Notes: a model not told the origin generated them from the sequence alone. A DNA stretch of 64,000 nt from Cinclus cinclus (GCF_963662255.1 NC_085051.1:56521101-56585100); one strand, 5' to 3'. Positions 35,395 to 46,995 are shown, counted from the stretch's first letter. Translations and numbers: made by a program.

Positions 35395-37112
35395 ATCTCC
35401 ATGGCTGGAGCAAACCAGCAGAGCAACAGGACAAAAGAAGAGGCAGCAGCACAGCATGGGCTGGCTCAGGTGAGGATGCCAGAATCCACACTTAGAAAGG
35501 AATGTTGGGGTTTTCTCCCCTAAATTTGCTGAAGGAGAACAATTTGTAGTGAAGTAGAGCAACCACAGGTGGAAATAAAGTTTCTGTGCAAAATTTCACA
35601 GGCCCAGATGAAAGATGTGTGATCTTCCCACATCTCTATGCACAAAACACATGAAGCTGCTTGAGCAATATCTCAGAAAGTACCCAGGAGCACTGAGCAG
35701 TTGTGGACTCCCAGTTCTGGGAGTTTTAAAGAAAAGACTGGATCTTTTTTATAAAGATGACAGGAGAACAGATTATGCCACCCTTTCTTAATGTATTGGC
35801 AGCTGATTTAAAAGTATATTGCAGCCTTCAAACTCACCTCCAAGCCAGCTGAAAATGCCAGCTGACAGAAAAGGAAGTATTTCCACATTAGAGCAGATCC
35901 TTGGGCCATGTAAAATGACTTAACTCCATCGATTTCAAAAGGGCAGTTATCAGTTTAACCAGATAAGGATTGATACACAGAATAATGCTGCAGAACACCC
36001 AGGTAGGTGCTGAACTGGAAATATCCAACCAGGGAGTGTTTTTCACCTTTTGGAAAAGTGATAAACAAGAAATTGCTCTTGCTAAGACCAGGAAATGTCC
36101 TGCTGTCTTTGAGAAATCAGTGATTCCTGTACTAATTCATAGGCAAAAGCCACTGCAATACAGATGTTTATTGGCACTCTTGAAAAGCAAAACAAAATAA
36201 TGCAAAACCATCTCTAAAGCAATAACTGCACAAAGTCATGTTAATGTGAAGAAAATTTCCCCACATGCAAACTTGTCTTGAGTTTTGGTATGATAAAGTT
36301 ACAGTGGTGAAATATATCTGCACTGTGAGTGTGTGCACGTGCATTCCTCTCTAACTTTATTGTGGTTTTTGGTTCTGTGAACCAGGGTAGGGAAATGATT
36401 GATATCTGTGATGGTAACTCAATTCTACATCAGCATCAAGTCATCAATCTTCTGGCACTCTTAAAAGAAAAGAGCCTGAATAATGTTCTATTGATGTTCT
36501 GTAGAGCTTCTCCTTTCTGATGTTATGTATTATTGCTGCAGTTTCTTCCAAAATTGTGAAGATCTTTATTGTTTACAAAGTGAATTATGCTTTCATATCT
36601 TTTGCATTACTGTTTTCCCAATTGCTTAGCAACAATTCTGGAACAGCAGTGACCTCAGACAGCTGAACACCCTGCACACATTCATTCCATTATCATAATC
36701 CTGATGTTCTGCACAGGGTCTATACATGTTAATACTGAAATATTGCCTTTCTGAATCTGTAACTGCTCCAGTCCTGGGGCTACAGCTTTATGAGCACTAT
36801 CTCCCACATTCAACATTTTAAAAACCACTATTTATTTCCAGTTCTTACTTTTCAAGAGAAATCAGCCCAGTTCCAAAACTTGAGGTAAGCCAGACTCGTG
36901 CTAGGTTGAAAAATCCTGTCGTTGCTGATCCAACGAGTTCATGCACACAACACTGGGAACATACTTCTGTAGCTGTAACCATCATATAATATCTACAAAA
37001 TTAGCAATATTGTAGTTATTTTAGACCCAAACAGCCACAGTGATGCTCATCATGAATGAAATATTTTTTGTACCATGATAGCCGATCTCCTTTCTTCTTC
37101 TTTGTCTTACAG
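35395..37112. other. Unique non-coding DNA
   Basis: No supported gene. 36.2-37.1 kb is AT-rich. The stretch ends in a strong pyrimidine run, CTTTCTTCTTCTTTGTCTTA, followed by CAG at 37110-37112. Confidence 0.5.
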
Positions 37113-37227
37113 CAAGTCCCGTGTTCCTACTGACAATTCTTTTATGCTAAAAGAGAGTCCAGTAGCTGTAAAACTCTTCTATTTAGGTATTCTGTCCTCC
37201 CTGAAATATCTGAATGGGGAACGATAA
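37113..37227 (+). other. Weak candidate terminal exon
   Basis: A strong acceptor-like signal (long CT run ending in TTACAG at 37112) is followed by an open frame from 37114 to a TAA at 37225-37227. It gives 37 residues beginning KSRVPTDNSFMLKESPVAVK. No family is recognised, no clear AATAAA follows closely, and an internal donor (TTTAGGTATTC) is poor. It could be part of a long non-coding RNA or chance. Confidence 0.12.
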
Positions 37228-38043
37228 ACTGGGTGAAGGTGATGCACAATTAGTATGGGGAGCAATATCCAAAATAACAAGAAAACAAATCAAATCTTCT
37301 CAAAACAACACAAAGGGTCAAAATAGAACCTCAAGGAGGTTCCAGCCCTATGTTGCCAAGGGAAAAGCACTGCATTATCTAATATTATTTTCCGTCTTTA
37401 ATTTTAATGAACATCAAGCTGCCATCTTCAATGAAATGCATTCCCAGATGGGAATGTTAAATAGGTTTACAGGCTTATGTTGGTTTTAGAGTGCACCAAA
37501 TCAGACGACTGCTAAGATAAGCTGGTGCAGCTCAATCAATCTTTAATACAGCTGAGGAGCTCAACAGATACACAGTGTGCACACCTCAGCACTGCTTTCA
37601 TGAGTTTGCCAGTGGCTGGAACTTCTAACAATAGTCTGCTGTGATATTTTGCTTTGGTGGAGGGTGTCTGCTACTCAGGTGACAAATGGCCCAGATTTCT
37701 ATGCTGAAACTCCCTTCCCACTCTGCCCTGATCCCTCAGTGTGTGTGTGCAACCCTCTCTGGTACAGCCCTACACCAGGTAAAGCCCCCAGTGGAGTTCC
37801 CCTATTGTGGAGAAACAAAGACATTTCACTGAAAACCTATAACCATGTTCAAAGCAGAAATCCTAGAAAGTCGTGTCTCCTACTAAGGACCTAACATTTC
37901 CAGTTTATGAAGTCCTTTTCTTTAGCATTTGGGAGACAGCCATCTCAACCCTGCTAAATTAGCATAGGGGTTCTTTTCCAGCTTCTATCAGGCAGCATTT
38001 ACATGGCTTTTGGGAATGAGTGCATTTTCTGGATTTTAATGAA
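37228..38043. other. Unique non-coding DNA
   Basis: No gene or repeat recognised. Frames reach 91 codons without a domain. Confidence 0.5.
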
Positions 38044-38132
38044 AATATATTTTCATATATATGTATGTATATATATATATTTTTACTTATATATGTGGAC
38101 ATACAAATATGTATGAATATAAATATGATAGT
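38044..38132. repeat. AT/TG-rich dinucleotide tract
   Basis: Imperfect (TA)n with TG and CA variants. The purest block is at about 38056-38080, and degenerate ATATAAATATG-like sequence continues to 38132. It should melt easily or extrude a hairpin. Confidence 0.85.
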
Positions 38133-40616
38133 ATAAAAAATACAAAACTGTTCCTGGATCGCGTTGTCCATTTCCATGGCTCTCATTTTATGTTCCAGGT
38201 GCATTTAATTTTTTTCGTGCAAAGTAGAACTTCCCAAGAGAAAGGGAATGGCAAAATATGCTGGCTGAGCTGGGCATTCTTGCAGGGAAGTCTCTGAATA
38301 TTGTATGTGTAGGATGAATGCTGAGGATGTAGAATGATAAAGTTCTTTCAGATCCCTGGAGTCTTGAACTCTAAAGAGCAGAACCCATATTTCTTTACCT
38401 TGAAATGTGAGCCAATCTCCTCTGAATTCATTCAATGCACTCAGGGCTTTTAGAGTGCAATACATGCATTGACAAAAGGTAGGTGAGCAATGTTTGTAAG
38501 GGATTCTGGTAAACACAGGATACACAGCAAGACTCCAGGACATAAATAATTGCCAATAATGACAAGGGTTGTTATTTGCAGGCTAGCACAGCTGCAGTTT
38601 TGTAAAGTGAAACAGTTATCAGGACATGCTATTACACACAGTTCAGCTCCAGAACACTTGAAAAAAATTTGGGCAGGAGAGTGGTTCTGGGATATCCTGC
38701 AATTTGGGCACAAGCCCTGTATAAGGACCCACTTCAGGTTCCATTCTGTCAAAAATGGGACAGAAAACACATTTTTCCTGGGAGTCACCACCAGACTCCA
38801 AGCATTCCCCTCGTTCATGCTCAGTGATGGTCACACTGAGAAACAGCAGCCATGAACTGACTTGGCTCTGCTCAAGGTTCACCCATTCACAAACAGGGAG
38901 AGCAGACAGAAGCTGTGCTCCATATACCTCAGAAAAAAGATCATGCACACCTGGAAAAAGGTGTGGGTAGTCCAGGAGAAAGAGTTTTCAGCATGGTAGT
39001 TCTGCTCTGTGCATTAGAAAGTCTCTTGACAAAAATGGTGAGAGACCTTCATTTGTGCCAAGAGAACCAGACACTGCTGGAATCTCTAGTTCAAGTCACA
39101 GTTCAGCAGCGCATGGACTGCACAACCTCACAGAAATTACCTGGATCTCACAAAGGTCTCATCTTCAGCTGTAGATGGAAATTATCACTCCACTTTTGTT
39201 CCTTTGCAGAACTTAGCAAAGCTCAGCTCCAGTGGTGACTGCAAGGTGCTGCCATTCAAACAAAGACCATGGAACATTAACCCCTTACACAGCAAGCAAA
39301 AGTGTTTACCATGTACTCAGTTCAGTTCACTGCTGTCCATTCCTGTGTCTGGAAAGGTCTACACATATCTGTGGGAAGGTATATGACTCAAGGACACCCT
39401 CCAGAAGCACACTAGAGCAAGTCAGGGCACAAATAGCTCTGCCCAATAGCAAAGGCACTTCAAAACTAAAGCAGATATCCTCTCTCACCCCATGTGCAAG
39501 CTAAAAGAGCAAACAGTTCATATTCTCTAATCCTTTTCCACATCTGCCAGGGCAGGTAAGGGCCAGAAGGACTTATTCCAACAGCTCACTTGGTGGTGTA
39601 ACATTCTTTCAGACTAAAAGCTGAATGAACCACCACCCCAGCCTCATACTCACAGCAACATTTAAACAGCTATGTGAAAGCAAATATCCTTATTTGCAAA
39701 TCAATCACAGCTAAGGAAAGTATACCTGCAGGGTATGGGCAAGGCAATGTGGGAAGACAAATCATTCCCCTGGGGAACACTGAGTTCCACAAACATTACA
39801 CAGAGTAGATTACTTGCAGCACCGTGCAGAAAGGCTGGCAAAGAGTCCTTTAACAGCTGTTATTAGTGCTGATTTACAAGAAATCTATAGTAATTTTTTA
39901 AGTATTGCAGGTTGGGAGAAGACATTATAGTGCAGCAACCTGCAACAAATATAGACTTAAAAAAACCCATGCTGAGTTTCTCACTGTAGCTCCCCTTGAA
40001 TTGATTCACCTGATACACAGCTTGGGGTTTGCTGCTTTCAATAATTCTGCTCTGCTTTTGTTCACTTCTCTAAGTGTGATGAGTCTGTGTTGATTCCTTC
40101 CAGACAAACTGATCAGCCATTGCATACATAGGAGGTTGGGATCATATCTAGTTATTTCTTCACAACCCTTTACCTTCTTTGATGTTTCTTCAACAAAACA
40201 AACAAACCTTGGCTTATTAGAGTAAGGCTTCCTTGCCTGAAAGATCAAAGGACCCTTAGCAGCATAAGAAGAAGAAGAAGCACAAATAAAAATCTCATAC
40301 CCACCCATATGTCAGGTACCTGAGTGTCATTCATTGATGTTGAAAAGCAGAGGCCTTCAGGACCTGCCAAGATCCCCATGGGCAACACTCCACAAGTTTG
40401 GGAGAGACAGGGATGTGTGTACTCCACAGAAGGCTGAAGGGGAGCTGAGGAGCTCTGAAGGCACATTGGGACAGCAGGACAATGTGTCACCAGCAGATCT
40501 CCTCATCCTTCCAGCCACAGGGCAGCTCTGGGCTGGAAGCAGGTGCAGGTTGTAGCAGATGACTACAGGGTCACTAATAATTTGGATATTTTGTCTGGTC
40601 TTCCTGCTCCAGGCAG
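38133..40616. other. Unique non-coding DNA
   Basis: About 2.5 kb with no recognised gene. 38.45-39.3 kb has overlapping frames of 100-122 codons on both strands with no recognisable domain. A short AAG run lies at 40265-40280. Confidence 0.5.
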
Positions 40617-40673
40617 GACTCCACAGAGTCCAACTTCCTCTATGCGGACACCAAGCTCCTGCCAGTCCTAAAG
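40617..40673 (+). other. Candidate short coding exon (19 codons)
   Basis: A pyrimidine-rich stretch, TTTTGTCTGGTCTTCCTGCT, leads to CCAGGCAG. A segment open in one frame then reads DSTESNFLYADTKLLPVLK, followed directly by a good donor, AAG then GTGAGC. The length is 57 nt, exactly 19 codons. Two acceptor AGs lie 4 bases apart (ending at 40612 and 40616), and only the second keeps a multiple of three. I do not recognise the protein family. Chance pairs of splice sites are common, so confidence is low. Confidence 0.25.
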
Positions 40674-40814
40674 GTGAGCTGAGATTTGATCAGGTCTCGG
40701 TATATCCACAGGCTGTTAGTTATCCAGAGTGGGTCATCTAAAGTCTGTTTGAGACATGTCTAGAGGAGGATTTTGGTCATCATGGTTTTACCATCTCCTT
40801 TGGTCCACGGCCAA
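40674..40814. other. Non-coding DNA
   Basis: Nothing recognised between the candidate exon and the CR1 fragment. Confidence 0.45.
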
Positions 40815-40948
40815 AGGTCCCCATCCCTGGAGGTGTTTAAGGAAAGGCTGGATGTGGCACTCGGTGCTGTCCTCTGGTTGGCAAATTGGTGATCAGTCCA
40901 AGGTTGGACTCGATAATCCCAGAGGTCTTTTCCAGCCTCCTTGATGTT
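40815..40948 (+). mobile_element. CR1 LINE fragment, 3-prime end
   Basis: It starts with GGTCCCCATCCCTGGAGGTG, followed by TTTAAGGAAAGGCTGGATGT and GGCACTCGGTGCTGT. It ends with GGTTGGACTCGATAATCCCA and GAGGTCTTTTCCAGCC, then a decayed version of the CR1 tail. It is a different subfamily from the copies at 15.4 and 51.6 kb. Confidence 0.9.
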
Positions 40949-42359
40949 TGATGGCATCTTGAGGAACATGCTGGCCACGGGGTTAGCACAGCCAGAACTC
41001 TAACCCAGCCAGGAGAGGCACTGCCTGTTTGATAGAGCATAGCAGGGTAACCAAGATTTCTCAGAGGAGACTTTCACCCCTGCAGGGATCAAACCTGGCT
41101 CTGCCCAGGCAGGGAAAACTGAGAAGATGAAACAACAGAAAAAGTGTTGCTGACCTCAAGAGCGGCCACTAGATTTTGGGGGACTGAAGAGAGGATGGAC
41201 AAATTTAGGAGAGATATTAAGATGGACCCTGTCCTAGCAGTACTTGGAATAGTTTGACTTTTAGGTCAATGTATTGAATTTAGGGAAAAATGAAGGAAAT
41301 TCACAGTTAGTGTCCCTATTCCTTCTTGCTGACTGCACGTTCACTACTATAAGTACTATGGCTGGGTGAGTCATTCAGAAGAAATTGGTAATTTGACATT
41401 GTTGACCTATTTCCTTTTCACAAATCACTTCCACCATCATATTTTAATTTACTTTTTTTTAGTTACATTTCTGCAACAGTCTTTCTCAACTTCTGTCAGG
41501 GTGCTGACTGCTCATGCATTATTTATTGTTCAGTAAATAGAGTGTACTGATTTGTCACCAAATCTTGAAGGTGCTGTGGAGGTTCAGGGGTCAGCTTCAA
41601 AATGAAGAGCAAGTAAAATTTGATTTGTTAATTTTTACCTTGGTAATTTCAGATGAGACTCTCAGATACTCAACTGATTTCATTAAAAATATTTTTAATC
41701 AAAAGTTTGGGTTTTCAGTAAATGTAGAAAAATAATTTTAAAATTGTAGAAACCATGAGAGAAGGCTCTAAGACAATTTTGTAGAAATATGCCTTTGTGT
41801 GGATTTTTGTTCTGCATGTGGTTGGTGGTCTTCTCAATCAGCATTTTTCATACATTCTTGGAAATAAAAATGCATGCCAATAATTCTACACCTAATTTTA
41901 TAATATTTGCAATCAAAATAGCGAAGTAATTTACCAACAATACTAAAAATACATCTCCCAAGCTTTTCTCCTTTATAACCCATAAAAGCTACAGCCATCA
42001 ATTTCAACACTTATTTGGTACATTACTTCTTTGCCACATTGCTATCATAATCATAAAATGTGATTGATGGACCTTCATCCACTGTGTCTTTTAGACAGGT
42101 TTATTGACTAAGCTGCAAATGCTCCAGCTCAAGGGCTGTGTTCCTTTTGCAGAGGAATATTTTATCAGCACATGTTTCAAAATGAAAAACCTATTGGAAT
42201 TCCATCTCTAATGTGAATAGGACCTTAGAGTTAGCCTTCAGACAAAACTCCCACAGCTGTGTATTTGCTAGTGTTGCACTTCAAACTTGTTTCATACTTA
42301 TCCCTTCTAAAAATGTATCATCTAGGTTTTTGTTTATTTATTTATTACAGCTCTGCCCA
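40949..42359. other. Unique non-coding DNA, largely AT-rich
   Basis: No recognised gene and almost no frames over 60 codons from 41.05 to 43.07 kb. A TTTA run lies at about 42331-42347. Parts of 41.4-42.3 kb look enhancer-like but without a distinctive cluster. Confidence 0.5.
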
Positions 42360-42670
42360 AAAGTCAGGGGTAATCTCTGACAAACTGTTTTATTTATTTT
42401 GCTGTTGACAAGACAATAAATCATTTGCCCAGTTTTATTGCATATGTAAATATAGCTGTATGAGATAATTTGCAGATTCAAAGCAGAACAGCAAATAATT
42501 ATGATGATAAAATAATGTGGAGAAAGGAATTTATCAAAGCCAGTTTACTGCTCAAATTATCAGCAAGCAATTTGAATTTGGATGAAAGCAATAGGGGTTT
42601 AACTATTTATGCTGATGGTGATGACCTGAATTTATTGTCTTTCATGTAAATTGCAAAATTTCCATACAGA
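42360..42670. promoter_or_regulatory. Candidate conserved non-coding element
   Basis: AT-rich unique stretch with ATGTAAAT (a POU octamer variant, about 42444-42451), AGCAAATAATTATGATGATA near 42489 and further AATT cores. It has no CpG, no repeat traces and no open frame. Called on motif density only. Confidence 0.35.
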
Positions 42671-42781
42671 GCAACTGGGATCTTAAATAAATCTCACCTT
42701 AGGTTCTAAAGGAACTGGGTCTCACCAAGTACAGAAGATTGACACCAGGAAACTACAAAAATATAAATGTTGGTTCTGGTA
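42671..42781. other. Non-coding DNA
   Basis: Nothing recognised. Confidence 0.4.
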
Positions 42782-42810
42782 TTTTTCTTTTTTCTTTTTT
42801 TTTTTTTTTT
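42782..42810. repeat. T-rich tract ending in 16 T
   Basis: T runs broken by two C, then a pure 16-T run (42795-42810) followed by ACCTGAG. Confidence 0.9.
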
Positions 42811-44645
42811 ACCTGAGAAAAGCAGGGATTGATTTTAATTAACCAGATGAAAATCTGGAATTATCCTTTCCTACCTCACAGAGGTTCTAACAAATGTCCC
42901 CAATGTCTTTGAGGTAATATTGATAAAGTCAAGGCTAACACACACCAAATCAACACAAGTTGGGTTACAAATGATCTTATTTTTCCCTTTCAGCAGAGCT
43001 AGCACGAGGTTTAGCATGAAATTAGCCCATGGAAGTACAGTTTCAGTTTAGAGCAGCCACCAGTGTCAGTCTTCAGCCTGAGAAGTCCAACTGCCATTGA
43101 CCCAACTCAGCTGGGACAGCAGCTGGAGCAGCACAACCCACCATGTCAGGCAGCAGAAGAGGTCGGGATGTGATATGGGGCATAAAAATTTCACCAAATC
43201 TCACGTGGAGGGTGAAAGAAGGAATTTTCCGTGGGATGGGAACTGGGAGAAAAAGCTGAAGTGGCTCTGTGTGCACTGACAGGAGGAGCAGCACTCCTGC
43301 AGCCCAAGGGACTTGTCCCCAGTCACCTGTGATGACGTGGGACTGGGATCCAAGATTCACAACCCCAAATTCTCTATTTTAAACCACTGGCAAGCTCCCT
43401 GGAAAGGATGAAACAGTCTAGGAATTCAAACTTCAGTGTGGCTGAGTCAGCCCTACCCCTACAGCAGAGTTCAGCTGTGTCACCATAAACTGCCAGTGTC
43501 ACTGCAGGGATTGCACGAGCACCTTCTGGTTTTGCTCTAGCTGGGAGTTTGAATGCCAACACCTTTTAGTTTCTGCCAAAGAAACCCAGGCTAGTCTGCT
43601 GATCAAAGCTTTGGAGGCTTGAGCTCAATTTAAATCTCATCTTCATATTCTGAGTGGGCAATACATGCTAGCAAAAGGATCAGAAGAGGCCAGAGGAGAA
43701 TTAACCACTGATTATTAAATTAGAGAGAATACTCAAACATTTCAGTCTCTCAAGTTAATGCTGAGCAGAAACATGGGGGCAAAGGCACATCCTTTATTAA
43801 AAACACTGCACCAAAGTGAAGCCTGATCTATTATTCAGTCAATGCTCTTTTGAAGCAAATGGTCATTTTACATCAAACCCCTTTATCTTTTTTGTTTTCT
43901 TTTTAATGCCATGCCTACTGAGGGGGTGGAGGACACTAAATATCCCTGGATGGTATTCATTCAGCTGCCCTGAACAAGCAGGGAAAGGAAAGGAACAGTC
44001 TATTTATAAAGCTATAGAAAATACACTAGTAGAGCATTTTTTGCACTTTTTGTGAGTGAAGACAGATAGAAAGGCTTTGTTTAAATTTATTTTTTTGTAT
44101 GAGATCACAAGAAAGATACTTATACTTCTGGCCACAGTGGAAGTCCATTTTTGCTGACAATAGAGGCCTCACAGGTGTCTCTTCCTTCACCTTTGTGTGA
44201 GGAGAGAAAAGCTGCAGAAAGTAAACAGAGCCAGAGACCTGACAGCGTGGAGACTGAGCAGGGAGAGCTGGCAGGACAAATCAATAAAGAGCTTGCAGGT
44301 GCCTGTAAGACAAAGGCTGCAGCAAAGTGAGTTTCTGTTGGAAAAAAATAATACATGTAGCACATGGTTATGTATTAAAAGAAATAGTCTGGCAATAATA
44401 AACTGGAAATCCATCCTTCAAAATGAAAAGGCAAAGAGTTCTCAGGGCACTGCCCATGATGGTGAAGATGGTGGAGTGGGATGAAAAACAAAGCAGCTTT
44501 AATTGGGGAAGGACTCCCTGCCCATAAGAGGGAGGGATGGCATGAGTGAGAGACGTGTGTGAGCAAAGGCAGGAAAGCAGGAGACAAAACAGAAGGCAGC
44601 TTTGCAAGAATAGCTGCCAGTCAGAGAGGATGGACTGGCAGGGAA
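42811..44645. other. Unique non-coding DNA
   Basis: No supported gene. Overlapping frames at 44.1-44.7 kb (up to 106 codons, minus) lack domains. 44.45-44.65 kb is purine-rich. Confidence 0.5.
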
Positions 44646-44665
44646 GTGTGTGTGCACACACACAC
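44646..44665. repeat. Alternating GT/CA dyad
   Basis: Twenty bases of strict purine-pyrimidine alternation, with an 18-bp perfect palindrome at 44646-44663 centred on a GC step. Such sequence can adopt Z-DNA or a cruciform under torsion. Confidence 0.8.
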
Positions 44666-45234
44666 TCAGTGAGGCTCCATGGAGTCACAGCACAGCAGTA
44701 TTTTCTGCAGACAAATCACTTTGGAGGGTGATTAATTTGTGTATCTCAAGCAGTACCATCAACTGCCTCAAAACTGAGGTTTTTTCCCCCAGGTTTTTCC
44801 TTTAGAGAGACCCAGAACAGCAGTCTCCATCAGATCCTGTCTTAGAAAAGCTAGGCAGCAGCATGAGACACTCAGTCATTGATGAAAATGCCTCCTCTTT
44901 ACAATCCAGATTTGCCACCAGCAGAAAACAAAACTGGATTAGGAACTGATTCCCTGTTTGCCAAAATCAGAAGGAAACACAGAAACTTCACCTGGCTTTG
45001 GAGTGGGCCTTTGTAAAGGATGGAACATACTGGGATGTTGGGAAGTAGGACTCAAGACTGGATGATGATAGTTAAATGACAGACAAAGGAGTATTCAGCA
45101 GAAAGAAATGTTCAACACATATAATTTTGCAGGTTATCTGTGCATGCTGTTTGGCCCACTCCACCTTTCTTTTTCCACAGGGCATTAGACTGGAAACAGC
45201 ACAGAGAGCACACTGGCCATTCCTGGTCTGGGAG
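44666..45234. other. Unique non-coding DNA
   Basis: Nothing recognised. Confidence 0.5.
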
Positions 45235-45475
45235 GGTTTCTGATCACAGCATGGCAGGGGCTTGGAAGGAACTTCTGGTTGAAATCCCCTGCTCAAAACA
45301 CAGCCAAGGAGAGCAGGTTGTGCAGACTGTGCCCAGTCAGGTTTTGAACAGTTCCAAGGATGGACATTTCACAACCCCTGTGGGCAATCTGTTTCACTCT
45401 TTGACTACATTTGCAGTAAAAGTACTTTCATATGCTTAAACAGAATTTCTTTCCATTTGTGCCCATAATGCAAGA
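45235..45475 (-). mobile_element. Diverged CR1 LINE fragment
   Basis: The plus strand matches a CR1 3-prime region in reverse complement at reduced identity: GGGGCTTGGAAGGAACTTCT, AGGATGGACATTTCACAACC, GGGCAATCTGTTTCACTCTT, and finally TTTCTTTCCATTTGTGCCCA. It is more decayed than the other copies, so probably older. The pure TTCCC array begins about 50 bp beyond its truncated end. Confidence 0.85.
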
Positions 45476-45527
45476 CCTAAACACTCATTCACATAAGGAT
45501 GGCCCATCTTGGCCTGTTCTGTACTGA

Positions 45528-45747
45528 CCCTTCCCTTCCCTTCCCTTCCCTTCCCTTCCCTTCCCTTCCCTTCCCTTCCCTTCCCTTCCCTTCCCTTCCC
45601 TTCCCTTCCCTTCCCTTCCCTTCCCTTCCCTTCCCTTCCCTTCCCTTCCCTTCCCTTCCCTTCCCTTCCCTTCCCTTCCCTTCCCTTCCCTTCCCTTCCC
45701 TTCCCTTCCCTTCCCTTCCCTTCCCTTCCCTTCCCTTCCCTTCCCTT
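45528..45747. repeat. Pure (TTCCC)44 pentanucleotide array
   Basis: 220 bp are uninterrupted, 44 units with no substitution. One strand is all pyrimidine and the other all purine (GGGAA). On the minus strand it is a regular series of G3 tracts with AA loops, so it can form G-quadruplexes, and its mirror symmetry also permits triplex H-DNA. Three frames stay open across it and give spurious Pro-Phe-Pro-Ser-Leu and Gly-Arg-Glu-Gly-Lys repeat proteins. Confidence 0.98.
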
Positions 45748-46779
45748 AAGGAACAGTTGATCAAATCCATTCTATGTCCTCCCATTAGGAAAGGCTTAGT
45801 TCTCAGCTAAGCAATCAGAAAAACATCATTATGAATAAATTGCACTGTTGATTTTGCAAATAACATGAGATAAGAGACATAAGTCCATCTCTCTTGAGGG
45901 AGCACAGCTGTCTGCAGCCACCTCTGAGCACCTAACTGTGCCTCATCTTCTGTCATGAGGGTAATAACTATTGTCTTTTCTATAAAAACACATCCCACTC
46001 CAGAGCCTTCCTTGTGGGAGAGACCAAGGAGATAAGGCCATTGCACTACATACCCCCTGTTTAATTATGGCAGCATTCTCAGATTCTTTTGACTGTCCAG
46101 ATTTCCAAAGGAAAAGAGAGGGAAACAAGACTTTACTTACCAAAACCTGTATATGAACTATACTGAAAAGTATAATTTCTGTCACTCTAAGGATTATTTA
46201 GCACAATTAAGGGAACAAGATATTGAAGACGCACTGAAATACATAATTTCTATCACCCACAATATCTAATTCTGTCTCACATACTTCAGCTTTGGATTGC
46301 TTGACTTACATATTCAGGTATAGTAAATGTGTTATAGCTTTCTAAACCTAAATAAACAGAGAGTTCTTCATGAGATAGAAAATGCCTCAAACCACCATGG
46401 TACCTTGTCTCCCAATATTTCCTCGCTCTCCAGCTGAACTTTCTGTTTTTCACATCCATTACGGTCTGGATTACTGCAGTGGAATAACTAGACAAAATTA
46501 TTTATATATTTATTTATTTACTCAGAAGAGAAGCAACCTTTGCAGGAAAATGGTGTTTTAAAGCTGGTCCCAGCAGAAAGCCTTCCCCCTTTTGTAAGAG
46601 CATGCCCCATTCTGCTTGTGATTTTTGGAACAAGGACACATAAGAAGAGGAGAAGAGAAAGATCTGCACAGCTCTGCTGAAGCAATTCTACCAAGGACAA
46701 TTCACCCAAAGAAAGAGCTGTAGCCTTTTCCCACATGCTGTGAAAACCCCTTAACAGTCTGTTTCAACTTGTTCCAGAT
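45748..46779. other. Unique non-coding DNA
   Basis: No gene recognised. A TTTA-rich stretch lies at 46500-46520. Short frames only (80 codons or fewer). Confidence 0.5.
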
Positions 46780-46995
46780 ACATAAGCAAGCTGATAAACA
46801 ACTCTTGCTGATTTTATTCCCCTAACTTTAATAATGTTTTAATATAGCATTGACAAGCTTGTGCCTAGTAATTATTTAGAAGCTCATGGACAGGTTTTGT
46901 ACCTTATTGCTGCTGTTTTTCAATCATCAACAGCTGAAAAAGGGCCATTATTAAAATACCTCACCTAAAGTATCTTTTCTTATCATGCCTTGTGA
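46780..46995. promoter_or_regulatory. Candidate conserved non-coding element
   Basis: AT-rich unique stretch with closely spaced TAAT-type cores (AACTTTAATAATGTTTTAAT near 46823; CTAGTAATTATTTAGAAG near 46865; CCATTATTAAAATACC near 46945). There is no CpG, no repeat debris and no long frame. Called on motif density only. Confidence 0.35.

Noticed and set aside
35091..35523. Proline/serine/histidine-rich and Gly-Met-Gly-Trp-Asp repeat proteins
   Set aside because: They are translations of the (ATCCC)n array. A pentamer without stop codons keeps several frames open automatically.
36840..36884. Short exon ending at GAG then GTAAGC
   Set aside because: The donor is good but the upstream acceptor is weak and the 43-base segment is too short to judge; treated as chance.
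38450..39300. Possible retroviral LTR or coding remnant
   Set aside because: Overlapping 100-122 codon frames on both strands, but no terminal repeats, primer-binding site, polypurine tract or retroviral motif was found.
45489..45810. Pro-Phe-Pro-Ser-Leu and Gly-Arg-Glu-Gly-Lys repeat proteins
   Set aside because: Translations of the pure (TTCCC)n array in several frames, with no real coding flank.
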